A stretch of 64,000 nt of DNA from Verrucomicrobiales bacterium (GCA_012960505.1 DUBC01000033.1:186001-250000); one strand, 5' to 3'; shown: positions 42,326 through 52,149, counted from the first letter of the stretch. Translations and numbers: made by a program. Notes: generated by a model from the sequence alone, not told the origin.

Positions 42326-43198
42326 TTAAATGAATACCATGATAACTGCACTGCTAAGTAGTAGGGCTCCGGCAAAGCGCTTGGCCATGATTCGGTTACC
42401 TTGCAGTGCTGCTTCATTGTTTCCTAATGCGTTACCTAAGAACCAAATAATTAAGACGCCCCATAATGCTCTTGTAGAATAAATAATGTTCATCGGAGTA
42501 GCCTTACCAAAAAATGCCAATGATAAATTGAGGATCATTCCTTGGATGCCGATGATGATTCCTCCGAGCGCAGCAAATTTTAGAGCACTCTTGGGGCAAG
42601 TTTTAAGTGGTCCTGAGAAGAAAGGTATGAAAAAAAGTGAGCAACAAGCTACTACTGAAACCATGACTACTATGAAGGGAATAGGGCCAAATTCTTGACT
42701 CCTATATCCCGCCAAGGTGTCACTGCCACCGAAGCAAGCGCAAGCAATAAGTGACCAGAAAACTGTTCGGCTATTTTCTTTGAAACTTTTAATTGTGGCT
42801 CCTCCCAAGAGAAAAATAGCTGCAGCGGCCAATATTGAACCGATCCATATTAGGGGTGGGACTTCTTCGGGTCTAATAGCATAGGAGAAAAGCGCCACGA
42901 AGATTACTTTCACCCCCATTAGTGGGGCTTGAACTGATACGTCACCGGAACGGATTGCCAAAAATGTAAACACCTGCCCACCGAAGAAACACATTCCCGC
43001 TATTAGCGCCCAGCTAATGTGTTCCCATTCAGGCGACTTATCATTGAAAGGAAGAGCACATAAAAAGACACCAAAGAGTGCCATGTTTGAAATGAATGCG
43101 GACCTTAAGATGCCGCATCCTTCGTTGAGTGACCTCTTAAGGAAGATGCTGGCAAATGGGTAAATTATTGCACTTACTAATGGAAGAAGAAATAACAT
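42326..43198 (-). CDS. EamA/DMT-family transporter
   Basis: The 290-residue protein has about ten hydrophobic helices in two five-helix halves (first half starts LLFLLPLVSAIIYPFASIFLKRSL, second half FWSLIACACFGGSDTLAGY). This is the drug/metabolite transporter fold. Substrate is unknown; since the operon after it handles sugar acids, export or uptake of a sugar or organic acid is possible. It lies 62 bases upstream of the regulator start on the same strand. Confidence 0.82.
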   Translation of the reverse strand: MLFLLPLVSAIIYPFASIFLKRSLNEGCGILRSAFISNMALFGVFLCALPFNDKSPEWEHISWALIAGMCFFGGQVFTFLAIRSGDVSVQAPLMGVKVIFVALFSYAIRPEEVPPLIWIGSILAAAAIFLLGGATIKSFKENSRTVFWSLIACACFGGSDTLAGYRSQEFGPIPFIVVMVSVVACCSLFFIPFFSGPLKTCPKSALKFAALGGIIIGIQGMILNLSLAFFGKATPMNIIYSTRALWGVLIIWFLGNALGNNEAALQGNRIMAKRFAGALLLSSAVIMVFI

Positions 43199-43234
43199 TA
43201 TGGTGCTGACAATTTACTCGTCAGCTATTCATCA

Positions 43235-43618
43235 TTATTGACGTTCCAGAATTTCAACTTCATATCCATCAGGGTCTGTCACGAAGGCCATCCTTGACTC
43301 GTCGTCTAAGAATTTCTCTCGCCATTCATCTGGCCAAATTTCGATGCCTTGATTCTCCAGTCGGTCACAATATCCAATGATGTCCTCAACTCCTACGCAA
43401 GTATGCATTAGATCTTCTGGAAAATTCACTTCAAAGTCAGGAGAGTAGCAGAGTTCTAGAAAGTGTTCGCTTGCATCAAGTTCAAGGAAGGCAAGTTGAT
43501 TTCCAGCAGGGGATTTGTCATTCTTCTTTGTGAGCTTGAAGCCCATCTTTTCATAGAACTCTATGGATTGATCAATGTTGCTGACCCTTATGCGGGTGTG
43601 TAGGAATTTGATGGGCAT
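43235..43618 (-). CDS. VOC/glyoxalase-family protein (lactoylglutathione lyase-like)
   Basis: The 127-residue protein shows two beta-alpha-beta-beta-beta units of the vicinal oxygen chelate fold: HTRIRVSNIDQSIEFYEKMGF at the N-terminus (metal His), HFLELCYS, MHTCVGVEDI and the last VTDPDGYEVEILER with the Glu ligand. The layout matches glyoxalase I, which isomerises the methylglyoxal hemithioacetal. Ligand residues H/E/H/E all appear present. It is co-directional with the DMT transporter, 37 bases upstream. Confidence 0.88.
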   Translation of the reverse strand: MPIKFLHTRIRVSNIDQSIEFYEKMGFKLTKKNDKSPAGNQLAFLELDASEHFLELCYSPDFEVNFPEDLMHTCVGVEDIIGYCDRLENQGIEIWPDEWREKFLDDESRMAFVTDPDGYEVEILERQ

Positions 43619-43700
43619 ATTGTATAAAATGAGGGTTTGATAATGTCTCTGATTATAAGGGTATTAAGAGTAGTGGGCGTTATTAAACTTCATTGTTCTT

Positions 43701-46700
43701 TTACCAGTTCCTAGGGTCAGTGTTTGTTATTTCGGATTTAGGGCTTTCTCCGTTCTTGTCTGACGCAGTGACGCAGTATTCATAAATGACTATATCGTTC
43801 ATATCGGAACTGGCTCCTGTTTTGTATCCTGGTTTTGAGAATTTAGCAGTTGCTGCTTTTGCATTTTTGTCTACGAATCCTTGGGATCGACCCGAATAAA
43901 TAATTGCCCAATTTTGTTTCCCTTTTTCTCGTCGATAGACCTTGTATTCATTCGCACCTATTTGAGTTTCCCATTTTAGACGTACCGAACCTTTGAGCGG
44001 AGTGACCTCGGGGCGTCCAGGGGCCTCGGGCGGATCTTCAGACAAGTTCAGTTCTATTGGTTCAGATTGAATTGGACGAGCAGCGGTTGGAAGTGCTGTT
44101 GCTCGCAGAAGATAATTGCCATTTTTAAGTGGAAGGATTACTTGTTTTAAACCTGTGGATTTACTAACACTGCTCCAAACTTTGCCTCCATCCTTACTGC
44201 TTTCGATTGAGTATTTGGTCACACCGGGAGTGCCTCGAATTTGTACGCTGATTCCTGATTTCAAGTTTTCGACTTTTAAAATTAGAGGAGGTCTTAGAGG
44301 TGTTTTGTCTTTAGTTAATTTCCAGTTTCCTGCCCCGGGCGGGAGAGTTGCCTCAACCCCGAGTCCATTGTAACGAGTTAGAATTGGTCGACCGTTCACT
44401 TGGATTTTCCAGTCCCTCTTAACGAGAGGAGGTTGAACGCTGACCGAGAACCTTTGCTGACCCGGGCCCCAAGGACTCATTCCTACGATGGTTATTGGTT
44501 TGCTGAGACCCAGATCCTTTGATGTGGGAGTTCCTATGATACGCCCCTCTATTTTTGCCCACTTAGGGACATTGTTAAATGTGAAACGTACAAAAGGCCC
44601 TCCCCCGGTATATTCTAGAGCATATTCAAATTCTTGACCCACCCGTATCATTTTTTGCGGTTCTGATGTGATTGCGAGAGGTGAACGCATCAGTCCTACC
44701 ATAGTAAATCCATGAATTTGTTTTTGGGTAATTGGGAAATTGTAAATTCTTAGATTATCAAGAGACCCATTCAGACCAGTGATTGTAGTGATTTTTCCAT
44801 CCGTGCTCTTGGCTGTAATTTGACCACCCAACTTTAACGGGGCGTTCAGAAGTTTGTCATTTATTGCTCTTTTAATTAGTTTAGTACCTGCAATTTTAGA
44901 ATCGACAAACAGTGTATTTTTATTTGCTAATTGATCACTGGTCCCTTCGTCGTATTCTTCTTCATTTACCCAGGCGATATGATGCCACTGATCGTCATTT
45001 ATCGGTTCAGTACTTTCTATCACGAACGGATTATCTCCATAATAGGTGGCTCTGACCTTTCCTTCTTGAGTGATTTGGATTGTGCGTGAATGGTTTGCAA
45101 ATTTTCCGTTTTCTGTTTTTATTTTATTTAAAAGTAGTCCATGACCTTTTGTTTTTACCCATACAGCAATGCTGTTACTTCCATTAATGTCTTGGTCGAA
45201 GAGAGTGTTAATGTGGCTTTCTTTTCTGAGTGAGATGGCCGTCCCATTGCCGAATCCGATACCTCTTGTCCATACTGGCTTGTTTTTCTTGTCGAATAGT
45301 TCTCCTTTTTGTTCAGGATTTTTGATATTGGTCACTTCAGTGCCTTTGCCTTCATCAAATTTCCAGAAGGCCAAGAGTCTATTTTTTGATTTTTCTTTTA
45401 CAGTGAAAGGTTTCCCGAAGTTGATCCTTAATGTGGCTCCGTCAGGAGCATTGTATTTTCCTGAGGTCGGAAAAATTACTGGATCTCTGGTGCTTTTTTC
45501 TTTGGGCACTTTGTATCTTGCAGAGGCGGAAACGAGATTGCCTTCAATATCAAGTGTCATGTGCTCTGAAGCGATCCTGTGTCTTTTATTTTGATGGTTC
45601 CCTATAACAGCTATTTCTTTGCTGTTATTATCTAAGTCTCTAATGAGAGCGGTCATTGCATCGACTGCCCAATTTTTTCCACTTAGTGTTTTATTTTGTC
45701 CGTCCTTTCCGGCAAAGATGCGGTCCATCCCATTATTTGTTTCAATGAAGGCCGAGTTCAGGACAGGGCCAGGGGATGTCTGTAGGCCTGGTTTAGGCGT
45801 CTTTCCATGCACCTGAATTTTTGTTCCGTTTGCTATTATTCCTATGCCACTGACTGCTGCCGCTTCTCCCTCTAGGAACATTTCATTATCCTGATCACTT
45901 ATAATTTGTAAGTTTTGGTTATAACTTGTTCCAATAAAAATGGGGGGAATGGATCCTGAATCTTTCCATACCCATCGGGCAGGTGCATTTCCCACATCGT
46001 CAATGACTGCTACGTATTGTTCTTGAATGTGTAATACCCTTCGTTCACGAGGTCCGCTGGCTGGGTAAGGAAAGGTCACGCTGCCATACTGAACATCTCC
46101 GAGATTAGTGTAGTTTGTCGAAACAGACTCTCTGTTTATTGATTCAAATCCATTTTTATTTTTGGTTAAAATAGTACCTCTTGCCATTGATTTTTCGCTT
46201 GAGGGGTATAGCAACGCACCATCCGCATTTAGAATAATTCGTTTCCCGTTCCTTTTTCCAACGGCGACGCTTCCGTTGCTGAGTTTTCCTAGTGAATTTT
46301 CTATTATTATCTTTTTACTAACATTTCCCTTTCTGAGGCTGGATACATATTGAATTAGAGTTTTTATTTTGGACGACTCGATCGAATATATCCCTGATTT
46401 TTTCCGTATTGATCTGAGTGCTTTTTCGGACTGATCGAACCATTCTCTGCTCATAGGATGTTCTGGCAGTTGATAAGCCGTTTCAGCCAGTTCAATGCAA
46501 TCCGTTTGTGTTAACAAGGGGAATGGGGTTTCGGCTTTTCGGTAGGCATTAAAGATAAGTTCATTGGAATTTTCATTGAACCGCTTTGTGAAAAATGAAT
46601 TCTCTGTAGATCTGACCTTGCCGTCATATTTAAAGATCCAATCTTTGATTTCATTTAGTCCATCTATGGTTGGCGGATAATTCAAATAATTCTTAAATTC

Positions 46701-47465
46701 TTTTAAGAATTGTTCCGATATATTGGTGTCAATTCCTTTGAATGTTTCTGATATTTCAATGCGAGACAGGCCACGTATACATTTTAGCGTTACAGTGTAT
46801 TTACCGCCGCCTTTAAAGTTATAAGTGAGCTGATGAATTAAGTATAACGGACCAGTTTCAATTTTAAGGCTACTTAGTGATATTAGCTCCAGATTTCCTC
46901 CTAATACCATGGATGTTTCTTTCCAGATCTGTCCAAATTTAGCTCCAAGAACTGGAACCGGAACAGGTCCTTTTGATTTTGGCTTTTCGATCGAAGCCGG
47001 GATTTTTATTTTTAAGGAATTCGTATTGATGATAATAACCTGTTCAGCTTTTTCATAAGTAAGAGCCGAATTTTTAAATTGATGCTTATCTTTACTAAGA
47101 ACAAAGGAACGTTCGGAATTGGCTGGAAAATCTGCTACAAAATTCAGTTTAGCGAAGGCCAATGAACCGTCATCCCTCTGTCTCTTTTCAGAGAGCTGGA
47201 AGGTCAATTCCTTTCCATCAGTGTCGGTCAATTTTAAATTCTCAGCTTTGATTCCTGGTTCAGAAAATTCGACAGGATAACTGATGAGGCTCATTGGCCA
47301 TTTACGTTCAGGGAATTTTGGAAATTGAATATTAAGTTTGCCGCTTTCAGAGAACTCTTTTAGATATGGATTCTTTGGTTGTGATGTTTCAGCGCATGCA
47401 AAAATTGCACTTAGAGAAAAGAATAACGAAATGTATAATTGTTCCTTTGTGAAATTATTAAGCAT
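43701..47465 (-). CDS. 1254-residue secreted LamG/Fn3 multidomain protein
   Basis: Signal peptide at residues 1-24 or so (SLSAIFACA). Residues 25-690 form a large region with no domain I can name with confidence; its opening (FPERKWPMSLISYPVEFSEPG) resembles RIFT-barrel-like secreted proteins. Residues 695-920 are a LamG/concanavalin domain (LLAFWKFDEGKGT, DDQWHHIAWV, SLDNLRIYN). Residues 928-1020 are an Ig-like putative module (AITSEPQKMIRVGQEFEYAL). Residues 1150-1250 are Fn3-like (APGRPEVTPLKGSVRLKWE, NEYKVYRR). It may be a polysaccharide-binding or -cleaving envelope protein. The gene stands alone and is divergent from the DUF1501 gene 150 bases away. Confidence 0.8.
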   Translation of the reverse strand: MLNNFTKEQLYISLFFSLSAIFACAETSQPKNPYLKEFSESGKLNIQFPKFPERKWPMSLISYPVEFSEPGIKAENLKLTDTDGKELTFQLSEKRQRDDGSLAFAKLNFVADFPANSERSFVLSKDKHQFKNSALTYEKAEQVIIINTNSLKIKIPASIEKPKSKGPVPVPVLGAKFGQIWKETSMVLGGNLELISLSSLKIETGPLYLIHQLTYNFKGGGKYTVTLKCIRGLSRIEISETFKGIDTNISEQFLKEFKNYLNYPPTIDGLNEIKDWIFKYDGKVRSTENSFFTKRFNENSNELIFNAYRKAETPFPLLTQTDCIELAETAYQLPEHPMSREWFDQSEKALRSIRKKSGIYSIESSKIKTLIQYVSSLRKGNVSKKIIIENSLGKLSNGSVAVGKRNGKRIILNADGALLYPSSEKSMARGTILTKNKNGFESINRESVSTNYTNLGDVQYGSVTFPYPASGPRERRVLHIQEQYVAVIDDVGNAPARWVWKDSGSIPPIFIGTSYNQNLQIISDQDNEMFLEGEAAAVSGIGIIANGTKIQVHGKTPKPGLQTSPGPVLNSAFIETNNGMDRIFAGKDGQNKTLSGKNWAVDAMTALIRDLDNNSKEIAVIGNHQNKRHRIASEHMTLDIEGNLVSASARYKVPKEKSTRDPVIFPTSGKYNAPDGATLRINFGKPFTVKEKSKNRLLAFWKFDEGKGTEVTNIKNPEQKGELFDKKNKPVWTRGIGFGNGTAISLRKESHINTLFDQDINGSNSIAVWVKTKGHGLLLNKIKTENGKFANHSRTIQITQEGKVRATYYGDNPFVIESTEPINDDQWHHIAWVNEEEYDEGTSDQLANKNTLFVDSKIAGTKLIKRAINDKLLNAPLKLGGQITAKSTDGKITTITGLNGSLDNLRIYNFPITQKQIHGFTMVGLMRSPLAITSEPQKMIRVGQEFEYALEYTGGGPFVRFTFNNVPKWAKIEGRIIGTPTSKDLGLSKPITIVGMSPWGPGQQRFSVSVQPPLVKRDWKIQVNGRPILTRYNGLGVEATLPPGAGNWKLTKDKTPLRPPLILKVENLKSGISVQIRGTPGVTKYSIESSKDGGKVWSSVSKSTGLKQVILPLKNGNYLLRATALPTAARPIQSEPIELNLSEDPPEAPGRPEVTPLKGSVRLKWETQIGANEYKVYRREKGKQNWAIIYSGRSQGFVDKNAKAATAKFSKPGYKTGASSDMNDIVIYEYCVTASDKNGESPKSEITNTDPRNW

Positions 47466-47615
47466 CGAGGTTTTACTTTTTTCTATGAAAATGGCCGAGT
47501 CTTTTAAATCTGTCTATTAATAAGCCTATTTTAAGCTAAGTGACAGTGCAGTTATTTTATCTTTATCCGGACAGGATGACTTGAACCGCGTCATTTAAAA
47601 GCATAGAATATTGAT

Positions 47616-49028
47616 ATGTTATGCTTCACTGGAGGTCCTGCCAAAAATTGCGACGGTCTTTCTCGTCGGAGTTTTCTTAGAGCGGGCTCTCTTGGCATTG
47701 GAGGCCTGAGCCTTCCTGATCTCATTCGTGCGGAATCAAATTCAGGTAAGGGTTCTTCTGCGAAGTCCATAATTCATATTCATCTTGATGGGGGCCCTCC
47801 ACAAATGGATATGATTGATCCCAAGCCAGATTCTCCTGTCGAATATAGAGGAGACATTAAACCCATTCCTTCAGAAATTCCTGGAGTTCATCTTTCAGAG
47901 TTAATGCCAAGGCTAGCGGGCTCCGCAAAAAAGTTTGCCTTTATTCGCTCATTGATTGGGGCTGACGGTCAACATAACGCATTTCAATGCCAGTCAGGAT
48001 ACAAAGCCTCTGAGAAGAGTCCTGCTGGAGGGTGGCCCGCAATGGGTTGCGTTATTAATAAGCTTTTAGGATCACCAAGTGCTCCTGCTCCTGCTTTCGT
48101 GGATCTTATGCAGGGAAGGGGTCAGGTAAGGAACAGTGTCCGGCCTGGGTTCTTGGGCCCTTCTACTAATCCCTTTAGACCTGATATTTCTTCGATGTTC
48201 AAACGAGAGCTCGAAGATGGTATGAAAACTGAACTGGCCAAACTGCGCAAAGGTCATTCTGTAAATTTAAATTTGAATAAGGATTTAAGTGTTGGTCGCC
48301 TCGATGACCGGCTAGGACTCTTACAGGGTTTGGATAGGACGCGCAGAGAAATTGATGCTATCGGGTCAATGGGAGCTTTGGATACTTTTACTGAACAGGC
48401 CTACGGAATATTAACTTCGGGCAAGATTGCTGAGGCTATGGACCTCTCTAAAGAGGATCCCAAGGTGGTCTCAAGGTACGTGCCTGTCATGAAAGAAAAG
48501 GAATTAGCATTTTTCACGAGTGAAGGACCGCAGGCGGCAAAGAAATTACTTTTGGCTCGACGTCTTATTGAGGCTGGTGTTCGGGTCGTAAATGTTTCTA
48601 TCAGCGATTTCGACACGCATTCTAAAAATTTTGTTAGGATGAAGCAGCTGGTTCCGATCGTTGACCATGCAATTGCAACTCTTATTGAGGATTTAGGCGA
48701 GAGAGGCATGCTTGAGGATGTGACTGTTTTAGCATGGGGTGAATTTGGAAGGACTCCAAAAGTTAACGCTAATGCTGGGCGAGATCATTGGCCCAAGGTC
48801 GCGATGGCAATGCTGGCTGGTGGTGGGATGAATGTTGGTCAGGTAATAGGCGCTACTGATAGGTACGCTGCCGAAGCAGTTCAAAGGCCAGTCCATTATA
48901 AAGACGTGATTGCTACTTTGTATCATAATCTTGGTATCGACCCTCAACTGACGACTGTTAAGGACTCTTCTGGAAGGCCTCATTATTTGCTTAAAGATTG
49001 CAAACCTATCAAAGAGCTTATTACTTGA
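47616..49028 (+). CDS. DUF1501 family Tat-exported protein (sulfatase-like fold)
   Basis: The 470-residue protein has a twin-arginine signal (LSRRSFLRAGSLGIGGLSLPDLIRA) and DUF1501 landmarks: IIHIHLDGGPPQMDMIDPKP, FAFIRSLIGADGQHNAFQCQ, VVNVSISDFDTHSKN and WGEFGRTPKVNANAGRDHWP. The domain is related to sulfatases and alkaline phosphatases and is hugely expanded in Planctomycetota and Verrucomicrobiota, usually beside DUF1549/DUF1553 genes. Here that partner is missing. Function is not established. The start ATG at 47616 lies 15 codons before the twin arginines. Confidence 0.92.
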   Translation: MLCFTGGPAKNCDGLSRRSFLRAGSLGIGGLSLPDLIRAESNSGKGSSAKSIIHIHLDGGPPQMDMIDPKPDSPVEYRGDIKPIPSEIPGVHLSELMPRLAGSAKKFAFIRSLIGADGQHNAFQCQSGYKASEKSPAGGWPAMGCVINKLLGSPSAPAPAFVDLMQGRGQVRNSVRPGFLGPSTNPFRPDISSMFKRELEDGMKTELAKLRKGHSVNLNLNKDLSVGRLDDRLGLLQGLDRTRREIDAIGSMGALDTFTEQAYGILTSGKIAEAMDLSKEDPKVVSRYVPVMKEKELAFFTSEGPQAAKKLLLARRLIEAGVRVVNVSISDFDTHSKNFVRMKQLVPIVDHAIATLIEDLGERGMLEDVTVLAWGEFGRTPKVNANAGRDHWPKVAMAMLAGGGMNVGQVIGATDRYAAEAVQRPVHYKDVIATLYHNLGIDPQLTTVKDSSGRPHYLLKDCKPIKELIT

Positions 49029-49081
49029 GAACTCATTGATTTTTACTATCAATTTGATAATATTATACCCCGTTAACTTTC

Positions 49082-50302
49082 ATGAGGAAAATCATCCTAA
49101 TAAACTGTCTTTGGGCAGCGATTGCCACAAGCGCATTTTTTCTCGGCAAGAAAGACCAAGACCCTAATTCTGTACAGAATAGTGGAGCCGTTAATGTGTC
49201 TCGAAACCTGGCGGGTAATGAAGCTACTAAGAGTGGATTAGGCCAGTCAGGCACAATAGAAAGAATCCAGAAAAATCAGCAGTTCTTAGCCGATCCCATT
49301 TTCATTAATGGCGATGCTAGCAGTAAACTTAAAAATGCTCTTGCTGATTCTGATCCTGTCAGAAGAAATGCCACAATCTCTCAAATGTTACTAGAGTTAA
49401 CACCGGCGAATGCAGCAGAAATGCTAGCAGCATTTGAAAACTCTCCTGGCGGAAGGGAAAGCGACAGACACTTTAATGATTTTCTATACGCTTGGGCAAG
49501 GGTATCTGGAGAAGATGCAATAAAATATGCGATGGATCCTGATTCACCCAAAAGAACACGAGGCGATGAGATGACTGCAATATCAGGCTGGGCTGCATCT
49601 GATCCTGACTCCGCTATGCTGTTCGTCGATCAAGTAGAAAATTCCGATACTCGACAATGGATGCATCTCGGAGTCACTAAAGAAATGATTCAAAATGATC
49701 TGGACGGCGCAATTGCTTACTCTGAAAAGAACTTGAGAGGCAGAGCTCGCGGTGAGCAGGTGGACCGTATTGCTGACGCCCTCATGGATCAGAGAGGAGA
49801 ACAAGGACTCATTGATTGGATTAATGGAATCGACCATACACCTAAAGAAAACGAGATGTTATCCTATAAGCGGGGCGCTATTAGAGAGTCTTTGTCAAAG
49901 ATTGCTAGAAATGATCCGGACAAAGCAGTGCAATTCATTACGGACAATGTGACCGAGCCGTTCATCGATTCTGACAGTTTAGAGAGAATCTCCCATTATA
50001 TCAGCGATACATCAATCGCAGATGAAGTTCAGTGGCTAGCTGAACTACCCGAAGAAGTAGAGGGTCAGCGTCATGCATTGGGAGAACGTTTCGAAGAATT
50101 TATCAAAGAAGATTTTGAAGGAGCTGGAGAATGGCTTTCCAATCAACCTCTCGGACCAGCGTATGACGAAGCAATACAAGACTATGCTTTTTCAGCCGCC
50201 AAGGATGACCCAAAGGCAGCTCTTGCTTGGGTGGACCGTATAAGTGATGAGAGAATGCGTAACGATACTTTGGGCAGACTTCAACCAAAGCCTAAAAAGT
50301 AA
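49082..50302 (+). CDS. Repetitive exported protein with A-x-x-DP-x-x-A-x-x-[FW] helical repeats
   Basis: The 406-residue protein starts with a short hydrophobic N-terminus (residues 3-21, signal or anchor). The rest is alpha-helical with irregular repeats of about 35-45 residues: WARVSGEDAIKYAM, WAASDPDSAMLFVDQV, IARNDPDKAVQFITDN and AAKDDPKAALAWVDRI. This repeat type is common in Verrucomicrobiota and resembles a TPR/Sel1-like solenoid. There is no catalytic motif. It lies 54 bases after the DUF1501 gene on the same strand, so the two could be one transcript. Confidence 0.7.
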   Translation: MRKIILINCLWAAIATSAFFLGKKDQDPNSVQNSGAVNVSRNLAGNEATKSGLGQSGTIERIQKNQQFLADPIFINGDASSKLKNALADSDPVRRNATISQMLLELTPANAAEMLAAFENSPGGRESDRHFNDFLYAWARVSGEDAIKYAMDPDSPKRTRGDEMTAISGWAASDPDSAMLFVDQVENSDTRQWMHLGVTKEMIQNDLDGAIAYSEKNLRGRARGEQVDRIADALMDQRGEQGLIDWINGIDHTPKENEMLSYKRGAIRESLSKIARNDPDKAVQFITDNVTEPFIDSDSLERISHYISDTSIADEVQWLAELPEEVEGQRHALGERFEEFIKEDFEGAGEWLSNQPLGPAYDEAIQDYAFSAAKDDPKAALAWVDRISDERMRNDTLGRLQPKPKK

Positions 50303-50324
50303 AAGAAAGAATAGTGATTATTTC

Positions 50325-51656
50325 TTAAGATTGGTTGATTAGCATTGTTATGCTCTTTCGATATTTTAGTCTTATAAATCCAAAAAGGATTATAACACCA
50401 ACAGAAAAGTAATAAGGCCACCATTCTAAGCTGTACTTGAAAGCTGATAGTTGGGGGTCAGCTGCATCATTAAACTTATTGCTTAGATAAATTCGGGCCG
50501 TAAGCACTCCAAAGACTTGAGTTAGTATACCGAATGCAAGGTTCGTGCTCAGGCCCTTAAAACTAAGTACCGTGGCCCTCTGCTCTGATGGGGTTACCTT
50601 GTTCAAATAATGGGAAAGGAAATACTGGAGAAATCGCATTGCAGAGAACATTGGCAGCAATAAAATCACTCCCCATCCAGGCACTGCCAATGAGAGGGCA
50701 ATGCAACCGAGGAATGTTAAAATAGTAACAACCCCAAAGTTGATGCCGGGGCTCAGTTTGGTCGCCATTTTTTCACAAATAATTACTACGCCTATGCCTA
50801 TTATGGAAGCGACGGCTCCGACGAGCCCCCAGCACCATTCAGGAATGAGTAGAATCCTGTAGATATTTGAAAGAATGGTATAAAAGACTCTGATGATACT
50901 ATCATAAAATAAACCTATAAGAATGAGGCAAGATGCAGCGGGTGATTTCAAGATCCATTGACCGGCTCTTAATGTGCCTGCAAAACTTTCCTTGATGGCA
51001 ATTATTTTTCCGCCCATTGAGATCTTATGATCTTCTTCAAATTTACAGGCTATAAAAAATACTATTAGGGCAGATACAAAATTTAAATAGAGCGGAAACT
51101 TAACCGTTTGTTTCTTAGTGAACTCTGTTTCAAAGTTGAGCGCTGATGCGATAGAGTTAATAAAGTCAGTGGAATAAACGAGGGCCCCGATAATTGAGCT
51201 GATTACGAATCCAACGGACATCATTACCATAACCCGCTTCATCGTTTTTTTCCATACGGCTTCGCGATTGTTAATTGGGATGCTGTCATATGCTAGAGCT
51301 TCATCTGCACCGCTAGCGGCCGCTTCAGCAGCTCCGCTAAGAATTCTGTTGATGACGAACATCCAGAAAACAATAGGTGAGCCTATAGGTGTGAAGATAA
51401 GAACGCTGATTTCCCCAATCATTAAGATAGAAGAGAGGATAATTAGTCTCTTTCTGCCAACATGATCAGCGAGAGCGCCTGAGGGGACTTCGAGTAGAAT
51501 GATTGCGATGGCCCAAATCAGATTGAGTGTGGCAAACTCGGAAATGGTTAGCCCAAAATCGAGGAACATCACCAGATAAATAGGATAATAGAATCGACAA
51601 TTAAAAAAGACCCGGAAAAGAGCAAAGAGTTTGGTGTTATTAGTCAAGTCATTCAT
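50325..51656 (-). CDS. MFS transporter
   Basis: The 443-residue protein has about twelve hydrophobic helices. The A-like motif GALADHVGRKRLIILS (about residues 61-76) between helices 2 and 3 identifies the major facilitator superfamily. Substrate is unknown. The C-terminus is short. Two LexA-like palindromes lie 82-115 bases upstream of its start and could place it under SOS control. It converges on the repeat-protein gene with 22 bases between stops. Confidence 0.85.
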   Translation of the reverse strand: MNDLTNNTKLFALFRVFFNCRFYYPIYLVMFLDFGLTISEFATLNLIWAIAIILLEVPSGALADHVGRKRLIILSSILMIGEISVLIFTPIGSPIVFWMFVINRILSGAAEAAASGADEALAYDSIPINNREAVWKKTMKRVMVMMSVGFVISSIIGALVYSTDFINSIASALNFETEFTKKQTVKFPLYLNFVSALIVFFIACKFEEDHKISMGGKIIAIKESFAGTLRAGQWILKSPAASCLILIGLFYDSIIRVFYTILSNIYRILLIPEWCWGLVGAVASIIGIGVVIICEKMATKLSPGINFGVVTILTFLGCIALSLAVPGWGVILLLPMFSAMRFLQYFLSHYLNKVTPSEQRATVLSFKGLSTNLAFGILTQVFGVLTARIYLSNKFNDAADPQLSAFKYSLEWWPYYFSVGVIILFGFIRLKYRKSITMLINQS

Positions 51657-51737
51657 TTCCGGAAAATCACATGTTTTGCATCAGAATTATTAAGACCAAG
51701 TGAAAAAAACATTAAAATGAAAGAATGAGTTGAATTT

Positions 51738-51771
51738 GTTCATGCGAACAGTATGGTGTTCATATGAACAA
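51738..51771. promoter_or_regulatory. Tandem TGTTC-N4-GAACA palindromes (LexA-like boxes)
   Basis: TGTTCATGCGAACA (51738-51751) and TGTTCATATGAACA (51758-51771, a perfect 14-base palindrome) are spaced exactly 20 bp apart, two helical turns on the same DNA face. The consensus TGTTC-N4-GAACA is the LexA operator form I recall for Verrucomicrobiota. The nearest gene start is the MFS transporter at 51656 (minus); the secretin start on the plus strand is about 380 bases away. Confidence 0.55.
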
Positions 51772-52149
51772 ATCAGTTAATGTATATAGATTTCCCCCTC
51801 AAAATACCCCTATTATTAAGAGATTAAGTTTAGAAATATGGGATTTTTTGGGACGCAGGTTGCATTTACGTCTGGGGCCTCCAGTGCCAGTGAGAGTAGA
51901 ACAGCAAGAGTTTCGATTCTAAGTTTTATCTTCTTGGGGTGATTGTTACAATTTTCAGTGAATTTAACTGGAATTTTAGGTAGGTAGGAACAAATTAGCG
52001 AACCCCTTGCGATAACACAGATTATCGAAATTTGAGCGTTACATTTTTGGTCAAATTCGTCTATGTTGTCGTTCTTCGACTCCATGCCTCAATTCAAATC
52101 TCAATCGAAACATTCTCCAATAAATTTGGAGGGCTCGATTTCCTATGCC
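51772..52149. other. Intergenic region ahead of the pilus secretin
   Basis: Between the tandem palindromes and the secretin start I see no recognisable protein and no RNA fold. The stretch holds several T-rich runs and presumably the secretin promoter. An 89-codon open frame on the minus strand has no recognisable protein features. GGAGG at 52127-52131 lies about 18 bases before the chosen secretin start. Confidence 0.4.

Noticed and set aside
51816-52085. Open frame of 89 codons on the minus strand in the secretin upstream gap
   Set aside because: No recognisable domain, no ribosome site, and it overlaps the secretin leader. Composition looks like chance.
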